Shown here piece by piece: positions 55,646-64,000 of a stretch of DNA of 64,000 bases. This DNA is from Clarkia xantiana subsp. parviflora (lineage: Eukaryota; Streptophyta; Magnoliopsida; Myrtales; Onagraceae). The position numbers and the translations under genes were made by a program. The stretch spans positions 20,023,901 through 20,087,900 of the forward strand of contig JAPTYO010000013.1 in the NCBI GenBank assembly GCA_036873135.1, in the 5' to 3' direction. How positions within the stretch are numbered: the first letter of the stretch is position 1; each line of letters begins with the position of its first letter. The notes beneath the pieces were generated by a model that did no database searches, had not been told where the DNA came from, and saw only the letters and a program-made list of their open reading frames with translations.

Positions 55646-56650
55646 ACTCCCACTAGGAACCAGGGCGTTACTAGAACCTTCTCCTACAACTTTTCTTGGA
55701 CGACCTCTTGGTCTCGGGATCCTACCTCCGAGATGAATTCCATGGTTTCTCAGACCAGGAACCAAGTTGGTCATACCACTCCCACTGGCCCCAGTAGGTA
55801 GTCGAGGAATTATAGGATTTTCATCCAATGGTTCAGGAACTAGATAATGATGATCAGGTTCTAGTTGATTCGCACCCGGAGCAACTATAATTTATCTGGT
55901 TGGATTGCCTCCTCCCACTGGATTTACTATGAAAATGCCCCCATTCTCATTTAGCATATCATTTCCTGTTGTTGCTACCTCAAATCTCCCACTCGAAGTA
56001 AGTGGGACCTGATCATTCACATCCTGTTCTAGTTCTATTAAGACTTAATTCGTTTTTATGTCAACAAGCTTAGGAAATTCAGCCTCAATAAACGTAACAT
56101 CTCTGGACTCATGTTTGACCACGCCACCATTTTCCTGAGCCGCCACAAACACGTATCCCTTAGAGTTTTCTGAGTATCTAATAAAAATAAATTTCAATCC
56201 TCTAATTTCCAACTTGCCGTATTGGTTGTCGGTCCGATGTGTGTATGCTGCGCAACCCCAAGGGCGCAGCCTGGTAATATCCACCTCTTTACCAGTCCAT
56301 AGCTCATATTGTGTCGTGTCCACCGATTTAGTAGGTACACGGTTAACTACATGAGTGGCAGTCAACAACGCATCACCCAAATAGGAGATCAGAAGTTGAG
56401 CTTGCTACTTCAAGATTCATACCATGTCCATGAGTGTGAGTGTACGATCACGTCGATCTGCCACACCTTTCAGCTGCGGCGTATAAGGGATCGTCATTTT
56501 ATGGAAAATGCCCCTTTAATTACATAAATTATTAAACTAATTCGAGATGTATTCTCCACCTCTGTCAATGCACAAGGTTTTCACCTTACGCGCCAGCTGA
56601 TTCTCTATGAGATTGAGAAAGCTTATAAAGCACACAATAATCTCAAATTA
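55646..56650 (-). pseudogene. Copia A integrase and linker
   Basis: On the minus strand, ENQLARKVKTLCIDRGGEYI and MTIPYTPQLKGVADRRDRTL belong to the DDE integrase core. They are followed by LLTATHVVNRVPTKSVDTTQ, YELWTGKEVD, RPWGCAAYTH and the SKGYVF...SRDVTFIE end. A linker with PRPRGRPRKV (55646-55828) leads towards RT. Stops occur near 56520 and elsewhere. Upstream protease and gag are missing. Confidence 0.83.
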
Positions 56651-56849
56651 CGAGTAATTAATGAGTAAACCAAAATTGGGAATCCAAATCATACACTTCA
56701 TCATTAAATTTACATTTGGAATCATTACGTATCGTTTTTACACGAATACACGCGCTATGTGTGCGCCACCCTAGGTGCTGACCCTAGGTGAAATCGTTTT
56801 GTTTCCAAAATTTAATGATCGGTTTCATACATTGTCGTTACGTTATTAA

Positions 56850-57190
56850 TAATTTTATGGAGTACTAAAAAATTGTTAGCATATGGTGATAAGGCGCCGT
56901 AAATGGAAGCCCATTAATATGTATATGTTACCTGAGATAATTGGGTAAATGTCACAATGGGGTGCCAATTTGCTTTAAGCAAACACTCCGAAGATCTGTC
57001 CATGCCAAGAATCGATCATAGGCTTTGCTGTGGAGACTATACTACGTAGGGCTTCCTTAACAATAACCTCTATGGATGCCGTCTGGTGGATCGAGAACTC
57101 CCTCAGCAAGATCTTAGGACTACGGAAAGCGATTAAGGTATGCGCGCATCTTCCGCTGTGTAATCTCGATTACTAGCATGTACCGTATTT
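56850..57190 (+). mobile_element. Copia LTR fragment in the opposite direction
   Basis: GGCGCCGTAAATGGAAGCCC, TAGGCTTTGCTGTGGAG, CGTAGGGCTTCC, GATCGAGAACTCCCTCAGCA and GGTATGCGCGCATCTTCCGC follow in the same order as the complement of 3430-3930 in element H. So this is part of a related copia LTR on the plus strand, next to the minus-strand integrase of A. Confidence 0.65.
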
Positions 57191-57213
57191 AAGTTTACAT
57201 AGTATTTAGCCCC

Positions 57214-57902
57214 TGATGGGTTTCGATATAGCCGTCAGGTCCATTAACGACGACTAAACGACAAAGTAGGCCCACTGGGCCCCAAAAGAGGCTCAGAAGA
57301 CCAATACGAGAGGTCCCGACAAGGTCGGTCCCGACATACGAGCTGAACGCTCCCGATGATATGCCTTTAAGTAGGCCCCGATGATATGCCTTTAAGTAGG
57401 CCCCGATGATACGCCTTTAAGTAGGCCCCGATGATACGCCTTTAAGTAGGCTCCGATATTGAATCCCTGAGAATGTAGGCCCTGTCCCGATGACGAGGGG
57501 CCCCGAGCGGTGACCAAAAGAGATAACTCTGGAGTCCCCGACATCCGTCGGAACTTGCCACCAGAGAACGAGGCCGAGAAACACGCCCACTATCAACATA
57601 GTGGGGAAGTGGCCTGAAAAGACAGAACGTGGGCTACATGGCCGAGATTAACGGAACGTGGTAGTTATCTCACAGGTAACTGAGGTGACCCCTCCCCTAT
57701 ATAAAGGAAGGAGTTACCTCAGGATCATGACGTTGAACATTTCACATACTGATACTTGCCAGTTTCATCGAGATACTCATTTAAGCATCAGAGAGGGATT
57801 CTGGGTCACCGCCCGGTCTATCCCCTTCTTGCAGGATTACATGGAGCGAAGGAGTTCGGATTTCCGTCAAGAACATACCGGAGTTCCAACCGTGATCCAA
57901 CA
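57214..57902 (+). repeat. 5' LTR of element F
   Basis: 689 bp, TGATGGGTTTCG...GATCCAACA. It includes a short tandem repeat near 57350-57450 (CCCCGATGATATGCCTTTAA, about 24 bp, four copies) and the TATA box at 57691-57700. Confidence 0.82.
57689..57702 (+). promoter_or_regulatory. TATA box of the F LTR
   Basis: CCCCTATATAAAGG about 210 bp before the end of the LTR, suitable for starting the genomic RNA. Confidence 0.7.
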
Positions 57903-57921
57903 TTGGCGCCGTCCGTGGGAA
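57903..57921 (+). other. Primer-binding site of element F
   Basis: TTGGCGCCGTCCGTGGGAA directly after the LTR, same class as the sites of C, D and E. Confidence 0.85.
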
Positions 57922-57938
57922 CGAAGCAAAAAGCAAAA

Positions 57939-59051
57939 ATGGCTTCTACCCGTTCGATGGCTGGCAAGCAAAAGAAGAGACAAGGACAATCTGGTGGTTC
58001 CCGTCACCCTGCTGGAACTCTGAACTCAGGGCTACCGGAGCGCACCGTTGATCGGAATGATCCTCCCCCTGCTGTTTCCCAAACAAGGGGGCATCATGAG
58101 GATCGTGAAGATTCCATTCGAAACTCGTCGGAGAGCCGGGAAGAGATCCCAAGGAGGGACCAGGATGCACCTGCAAAGCCGGACTTGGCAAAGGCTGTGA
58201 TGGATGCCATGCCAGTATTTTTGGAAGCTATGGAGGCTCTCCTAGACCGAAGGGAGGCCGCCAAGAAGAAGGAGGAGGAGTTACCTCCACCTCCGCCGAT
58301 GGAGAATCGGGACGGGCAGGAGGCCCAACCTGGGCACCAGGACAAGGGTAAGGAGCCGGCCCTATCAGAGCAATTCGTGGTCGATGGGCCTGGACCTATG
58401 CAGCATAGGACCATTCCTCTCAATGGACCTATCACCCCCGACCAGGTGGTGAAGATTGTGAACATTTGCATGGGGGACCAGAAGAAGATGATGACGGAGC
58501 TGAGGGATCGATCCACTCATCCCTTCGTCCCCCGATTGGTGAACACTACTGCCCCGCCGGGACTGGGCATCCCGACAATTAAGGAGTATGATGGCGAGGG
58601 AGATCCCGTTCGTCATGTCCAGAAGCATGTCATGGCTTGTCTAGGCCGAGCCCCGAATGATGATATCGTGTGCGTTTTGTTCCCAAGCACACTCGGTGAG
58701 AGGGCCCTGACGTGGTTCTTCAGACGTCCCCTATGGTGCATCTCTAGCTGGACCCAGATGCATGATCGATTCATCCAGCAGTACCAGGGCCGTCGGCGCC
58801 TCCTGAAAAGCGCGAGGTTCCTGGCTGAGGTGGTACAGAGGCCCGACGAATCTCTGGCGCATTACTACCAGAGGTACACTGCCAGCGTGGCCGAGATTGA
58901 TGAGGAAATGACGGAGGGAGAGACCATCCGTACCTTCATTCGGAACCTGACCGCACCGTACGGTTCCGACCTGATGCACAGCGTGGCTGAGAAGGCTGTG
59001 TGGAACATGGAGGCGCTGCAGAAGAGAGTGAAGCAGCAAATCGACGTCTAG
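57939..59051 (+). pseudogene. Gag of element F (to first nonsense codon)
   Basis: ATG 18 bp after the primer site gives MASTRSMAGKQKKRQGQ. The gag core has EYDGEGDPVRHVQKHVMACL, SWTQMHDRFIQQYQGRRRLL, ESLAHYYQRY and EGETIRTFIRNL. After 370 aa a TAG (59049-59051) sits in an otherwise unbroken frame that continues through the zinc motif and protease; a G-to-T change of GAG would explain it. Gag forms the particle that packages the RNA. Whether the stop is an inactivating mutation or is read through cannot be told from one copy; with the other lesions, mutation is likelier. Confidence 0.82.
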
Positions 59052-61424
59052 GAGTCGAAGATAGCTGCCGGAGACCTCGATCCTCCGAAATCAAACAGGG
59101 GGAAGCAGTCGTTTAAATCCTCAGACGACCGCAAGAGGAAAGATAAACCCGAGAGCAGTCGGGGTCGAGGTCGTCCCGATCGGAGGGAAGACAAGCATTC
59201 CTCGAAGTCGAACAAGCGGGAGGACCACTACACCCCTCTCATTTGTTCCATGGGTGCTGTGTTAGCAGTGATGGACCGACAGGGTCTCGTCAGGTACCCC
59301 CCGAAGAAGGATGGAGAGACCATAGGAGCTCGCACCGATCATTATTGTCGCTTTCATCGTGCCAACGGTCACGACACTAACCATTGTCGGGAGTTGAAGA
59401 AAGAGATTGAGAAACTGATCCAGCGGGGAAAGCTCAAGGAATTTGTGGCTGGACAACGGGGCCGATCCCGTTCCCGGTCCCGATCCCGTTCCCGGTCCCG
59501 ATCGCGGTCCCGTTCCCGGTCCCGTGGTCGATCCCCGAATAAGGATAAACCTGAGTCTTCCAATGCCCGCAAGGAGAAGCGGGGAACCATTAATGTGATT
59601 CACGGAGGACCTGCTGCAGGAGGAGATACTACGGCAGCTCGGGAAGTCTATGCTTCTCGGATTCCCGTTGCTGTGGTACTAGGCAAGAGGGCCCGAAACT
59701 GGACTCCGAAAGAGGAAATGGTGATCCCCTTCTCAGCAGAGGACCTAATAGGTGTGGAGACCCCGCACGATGATGCTTTGGTCGTAACCCTGAACGTGGA
59801 TGGGTACGAGATGAAACGAATCCTGATTGATGGAGGGAGCTCCTCTGATATTCTGTCCATGGATGCACTGGAGGCTATGGGAAAAACCAAGAAGGACTTC
59901 AAGCCCGCGGACTTCCAGATGGTCGGATTTTCTGGCTCTACTTCTTACCCGGTGGGGATGATTACGTTACCGGTTGAATTCGGTAGTAGCTGGAAATCGG
60001 AGAAGAGGAACGTGGAATTCGTGGTGGTCAAGTCCGCGGGGACCTATAACGCAATTATCGGGAGGACTACCATCAACCCGCTGGGGGCAGTTGCCTCAAC
60101 TGTCCATCAGAAGCTGAAGTTCCCGACTGACCACGGAATCGGGGAGGTCCAGGGCGATCAGATAGCTTCCAGGAGGTGCTATGTCAATGTCACCCGAAGG
60201 AGGAATCGGGAGGCTGTGAATGTTTTCCAGAGTGACGCTGATCCCCGAGAGGAGTTTGGGCGTCCCGCCCCGATGGAGGATTTGAAGGAGGTCGAGATTG
60301 ATGGGCCTCAGAGGAAGGTGCAAATCGGGTCCGCTCTGTCGGAGGAGACGGCCCGAGAACAGATTGATTTGCTGAAGGAGTTCAAGGAGCTGTTTGCCTG
60401 GTCCCCGAGCGACATGCCAGGAATCAGCCCCGATATAATTACTCACGAGCTGAAAATTGATCCCGCGATTAAGCCGATCACACAGAGAAGGCGCCCGATG
60501 GGTGCCGACAAGAAGATCACGATCCAGCAGGAGGTGGGCAGGTTGCTCGATGCTGGATTTATTAAGGAGCTCCGATTCCAGACCTGTGTCGCCAACCCAG
60601 TCCTGGTTAAGAAGAGCAATGGCAAGTGGCGGATGTGCGTCGATTTCCGCGACCTGAACAAGGCACGCCCGAAGGATTGCTACCCGCTCCCGAGGATCGA
60701 CCAGCTGGTGGATGCCACATCGGGTCATGAGCTACTGAGCTTTATGGATGCTTACTCTGGCTACAATCAGATCAAGATGTCCGAGGAGGATGCCCCTCAT
60801 ACCGCCTTTTCTGCTGATAGTGACATCTATCATTATAATGTTATGCCCTTTGAATTGATCAACGCAGGTGCAACTTATCAGAGGATGGTGAATAAGCTGT
60901 TCGGGGATATGTTGGGGAAAACCATGGAGGACATGTTGGTGAAGTCCCGACAGGCCAAGGATCATGTTCACAACCTGGCCACAGCATTCGAGCGAATGAA
61001 ATTTCATCAAGTTCGCTTGAACCCGACCAAGTGTGCCTTCGGAGTACACTCAGGGAAGTTTCTGGGCTTCATGGTGAGCCAGAGGGGAATCGAGGTGAAC
61101 CCTGAGAAGCTGAGGGCCATCGAGGAGATGAAGTCACCGACGAACCATCGGGAGGTACAGGTGCTGAATGGCCGATTAGCCAAGATGAGTCGCTTCCTGT
61201 CCAAGGCGAGCGACCGATCCATGCCGTTCTTCGAAGTGTTGAGTGCCAACAAGAAGTTTGAATGGACTGCCAAGTGCGAAGAGGCGTTCCAGGCACTCAA
61301 GCAGCACCTTCGCACCCTTCCGCCATTGGCGAAGCCCATCCCAGGCGAGCCACTCTATCTGTATTTGGTTGTTTCTGAGTTTGCTGTTAGCTCTGTCTTA
61401 GTAAAAGTTGTAGAGGGTAGCTAA
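59052..61424 (+). pseudogene. Gag end, protease, RT and start of RNase H of element F
   Basis: In order: zinc motif YCRFHRANGHDTNHC (near 59340), an Arg-Ser repeat (59455-59535), protease ILIDGGSSSDILS (near 59820) and IIGRTTINP, then RT with FIKELRFQTCVANPVLVKKS, WRMCVDFRDLNKARPKDCYP and LLSFMDAYSGYNQIKM. The catalytic YVDD box is missing: GKTMEDMLVKS stands where Tat elements have GKTMEVYVDDMLVKS, as if 12 bp were lost in frame near 60927. RNase H begins at about 61250 and is cut by TAA (61422-61424). The frame is otherwise open. Confidence 0.86.
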
Positions 61425-61810
61425 GTCCCCGTCTATTATGTAAGCAAGACACTCGCCAAGTCTGAAATGAATTATCCCGCCGTTGAGAAGTATCTCTATG
61501 CGTTAATTATTACTGCTCGGAAGCTGAGGCCTTACTTCCACGCGCATGAGATTACCGTTTTGACGAATCAGCCCTTGAAACATTTTTTGAACCGACCTGA
61601 TGCGTCGGGAAGATTAGTGAAATGGGCAGTCGAGCTTAGTGAGTTCCGCATTCACTTTGCTCCGAGGACGGCTATTAAGGGCCAGGCGTTGGCGGATTTC
61701 ATAGCAGAGTCTACAGCCCCCGATCTAGGAGAAGCGGGCCCTGTAGAGGGGGCAACCATGGAGGTCCCGATAACAGAGCAGTCAGAACAGCCCGACACCG
61801 AAATACTTGG
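61425..61810 (+). pseudogene. Remainder of first RNase H of element F
   Basis: Same frame past the stop: PVYYVSKTLAKSEMNYPAVE, YALIITARKLRPYFHAHEIT, GRLVKWAVELSEFRIHFAPR. A frameshift near 61805 separates it from the second RNase H. Confidence 0.8.
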
Positions 61811-62365
61811 GAGATGTACACCGATGGCTCATCAAATTCAGAAGGATCGGGAGCAGGTTTCGTACTGATACCACCAGACGGAGGCGAGCCCCTCCGATAC
61901 GCCTTGGCCTTGACATTTAGGGCCACCAACAATGAAGCTGAGTATGAGGCTCTCATCATCATTGCTAAAGGAACGGGAGTTGGTCACTTAAAGGTGAAGT
62001 GCGATGCTAGCCTGATCGTGAACCAAGTCCAAGGGCGATACGAAGCAAAGAGCCCGATGATGAAAAAGTATCTTCGCGAGGTACAAACCCTGAAGGAGAG
62101 TTTCAAGAGCTTCGATATTGAGGCGATCCCAAGGGAGGATAATGCGGAAGCAGATGCCTTGAGCAAGTTCGCCTTGGGGGCACCCCTCGATGAAAGTCGG
62201 AAGGTACATTTCTTGGAGAAGGTGATCCTGTCAACCACCGATCAGTCAGAGGTTTGCGCCATTGAGATCGGATCGGAGGAGCCTACTTGGATGACCCCAA
62301 TAGTCGCGTATCTGACTACGGGGGCAGTCCCCGATGAAGAAGTGGCAGCAGGCAAAATACACTGA
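61811..62365 (+). pseudogene. Second RNase H (Tat-type) of element F
   Basis: MYTDGSSNSEGSGAGFVLIP, TNNEAEYEALI, KCDASLIVNQVQGRYEAKSP and EDNAEADALSKFA give the four acidic positions of an RNase H fold distinct from the first domain. This extra domain is the signature of the Tat lineage. It ends at a TGA (62363-62365) in place of a sense codon before the integrase. Confidence 0.83.
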
Positions 62366-63520
62366 ATCGCGCCCAATTATGTGATGGTGGACAATCAGCT
62401 GTACAAAAAGGGGTATTTCACTCCTTATCTGAAATGCGTGGCCGAGCCTGACACCGGTCGGATCCTTAGGGAGGTGCACGAAGGATATTTGGCCTGTCAT
62501 GAAGGTGCCCGATCCATCGTGAGGAAAGTGTTGAACTTGGGCTATTACTGGCCCTCGATGAACAAAGAGGCAACGATGCTAGTCCGATCCTGTGACGCTT
62601 GCCAGAAATACGCCCCGAACATCGTGGCTCCAGCTGCCGATCTGACGCCCATCAAGAGTGCTTGGCCCTTCTCGCAATGGGGAATCGACTTGGTGGGGCC
62701 CCTTCCAGTTGCAAAAGGTCAATGTCGATACTTAGTTGTGGCTATTGATTACTTTTTGAAATGGATAGAAGCCAAGGCATTGGCCAAGACAACGGGGAAC
62801 CACATCCTCAAATTCCTCCAGACCCATATCATATCCCAATACGGGATCCCCAAGGTGGTGATCAACGATAATGGCCCTCCGTTCAACGGGGCCCAGTGGA
62901 AGGAGTACTTGGAGGAACTGAAAATCGAGAATCGGACAGCCTCTGTCCGTCATGCCCAAACCAATGGACAAGTGGAGTCAGCCAACAAGATCGTGATGGA
63001 CGGCCTGAAGAAGAGGGTCCACTCCTTGAAGGGCAAATGGCTGGACGAGCTGGAAAATGTACTTTGGGCTGTTAGAACAACACCCAAAAGATCGACCGGG
63101 GAGACTCTGTTTGGCCTCGTCTATGGCACAGAGGCAGTTGTTCCCGTCGAAATAGCGGTGGCATCCTATCGGACGAGGTATTACGAACCTCTGTCGAATG
63201 ATGAAATGAGGCGTCTGGACTTGGACTTGGTCGAAGAGAAGAGGCGGAGTGCCGAGGAGGTCCAGGCTCGGATGCGTTTGGCAACGGCCCGATATTATAA
63301 TCGACGAGTCAAGTCTCGACAGTTCTTTGTCGGGGAACTAGTGTGGCGTCGGAACGAATTCAACCTTTTGGATCGGATCAACAAGATGTCACCAAAATGG
63401 GAAGGGCCTTATAAGATCGTGGGGATGCCAGCTCGGAATGCGTATAAATTGGAAGACCTCGATGGCAATGTGTTGAGGCATTCTTTTAGTGGCGAACACT
63501 TGAAGAAATGTCATGTTTGA
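62366..63520 (+). pseudogene. Integrase of element F
   Basis: The frame continues from the RNase H stop. The zinc region reads HEGYLACHEGARS...CDACQKYA; the DDE core has WGIDLVGPLPV, NDNGPPFNG and NGQVESANK, so all three acidic residues are present; the C-terminal part holds GETLFGLVYGTEAVVPVEI and LVWRRNEFN...WEGPYKIV. Stop at 63520. Integrase inserts the cDNA with 5-bp target duplications. The domain is open over 379 codons but lies downstream of the stops and frameshift, so this copy could not make it in the normal polyprotein. Confidence 0.87.
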
Positions 63521-63775
63521 TATTAAGTCGCCTTCAGTGGTGCAAGCTGTTTATTAAGTCGCCTTCAGTGGTGCAAGTTATCTATTAAGTCGCCTTCAGT
63601 GGTGCAAGCTGTTTATTAAGTCGCCTTCAGTGGTGCAAGTTATCTATTAAGTCGCCTTCAGTGGTGCAAGCTGTTTATTAAGTCGCCTTCAGTGGTGCAA
63701 GTTATCTATTAAGTCGCCTTCAGTGGTGCAAGATGTTTATTAAGTCGCCTTCAGTTGTGCAAGTTGTTTATCGTG
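63521..63775 (+). repeat. 31-bp tandem repeats after F integrase
   Basis: Eight units of TATTAAGTCGCCTTCAGTGG TGCAAG..., alternating between GCTGTTT and GTTATCT endings, so the higher-order unit is a 62-bp dimer. Tandem repeats between pol and the 3' LTR are common in Tat elements. Confidence 0.9.
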
Positions 63776-63799
63776 TTGAGCCATCAATGAATAAAGAGG

Positions 63800-64000
63800 T
63801 TGCTTCCGATTAAATCGCCTTAAGTGGTGTAGATAAGTTGCCTTATGTGGCACAATTAAATCGCCTTAAGTGGCGTGGTTCCGCCTTAAATGGCACGATT
63901 AAATCGCCTTAAGTGGTGTGGAAAAGTAGCCTTAAGGGGCACGATTAAATCGCCTTAAGTGGTGTAGATAAGTTGCCTTAAGTGGCACAATTAAATCGCC
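63800..64000 (+). repeat. Second repeat family after F integrase, continuing past the window
   Basis: Units of ATTAAATCGCCTTAAGTGGT and AAGTTGCCTTAAGTGGCAC, related to the 31-bp unit, running off the right edge. Confidence 0.85.

Larger units (their letters stand above)
23960..56650 (-). mobile_element. Ty1/copia element A, split by four nested elements
   Basis: Read on the minus strand, the parts are integrase (56650-56045), linker (55828-55646), RT (48484-47494), RNase H (36921-36247) and 3' LTR (36240-35527 and 24935-23960). Each gap is filled exactly by another LTR element with a 5-bp duplication of copia sequence. The element is heavily decayed, with stops throughout. The 5' LTR, gag and protease were not found; sequence beyond 56650 is an oppositely oriented LTR fragment. 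Confidence 0.82.
57214..64000 (+). mobile_element. Element F: Tat-lineage Ty3/gypsy retrotransposon, 3' end outside window
   Basis: 5' LTR 57214-57902, primer site, gag, protease, RT, RNase H, a second RNase H and integrase in gypsy order, then tandem repeats to the window end. The extra RNase H after the first is a known feature of the Tat lineage. Three in-frame stops, one frameshift and loss of the RT catalytic motif make this copy inactive. Confidence 0.9.

Noticed and set aside
59049..59051. TAG between gag and pol of F as programmed readthrough
   Set aside because: Possible in principle, but this copy has two more in-frame stops and a frameshift, and D's corresponding gag-protease frame has no stop there.

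Overview
The window is plant nuclear DNA, probably from a eudicot; I cannot name the species. It holds a few spliced host genes of plant families (ML-domain, HMA-domain), AT-rich spacers with (TA)n tracts, MULE, hAT, PIF/Harbinger and CACTA fragments, and from about 24 kb a dense nest of LTR retrotransposons. Nothing looks bacterial.

Layout. 1-3.2 kb: a tandem pair of secreted ML (MD-2-related lipid-recognition) genes on the minus strand; the complete one has four exons (203 aa, Pro-rich tail), and the second copy runs off the left edge and looks broken. 3.3-7.0 kb: 3' end of a minus-strand Ty1/copia element, cut by an LTR-like insertion. 7.6-10.6 kb: three copies of a MULE-like foldback family, one with a perfect 9-bp target duplication. 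11.1-12.6 kb: a PIF/Harbinger MITE and a CACTA terminus. 12.8-14.8 kb: an HMA-domain (Pi21-like) gene broken by a hAT MITE and a nonsense codon. 15.1-23.1 kb: foldback elements and a decayed plus-strand copia (16.0-21.4 kb) carrying a fourth MULE-like copy in its 3' LTR.

24-56.7 kb is one old minus-strand copia (element A) split by later insertions, each framed by 5-bp target duplications: D (24936-35526, ATCCC), C (36922-47493, GACAG), B inside C's LTR (36932-43344, GATCC), and E (48485-55645, GCTCC/ACTCC). B, C, D and E are Ty3/gypsy Tat-like elements without reverse transcriptase or integrase. D, B and E share a plan: gag-protease (or its remnant) on the minus strand, then a tandem-repeat array, then a spliced gene on the opposite strand, then polypurine tract and LTR. 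D is young (near-identical LTRs, open 1034-aa gag-protease frame) and its opposite-strand gene is intact over five exons (680 aa). B has its two termini in inverted orientation.

57.2-64 kb: element F, a plus-strand Tat-lineage element with gag, protease, RT, two RNase H domains and integrase. It carries three in-frame stops, one frameshift and a short deletion that removes the RT catalytic motif; its 3' end lies outside the window.

How they could work together (inference): the RT-less D-type elements would need proteins from a Tat-lineage helper such as an intact relative of F. All use a TGGCG(C/T)CGTC-type primer-binding site. The opposite-strand gene resembles, in layout, accessory genes reported for Tat/Grande-type elements; its function is unknown.
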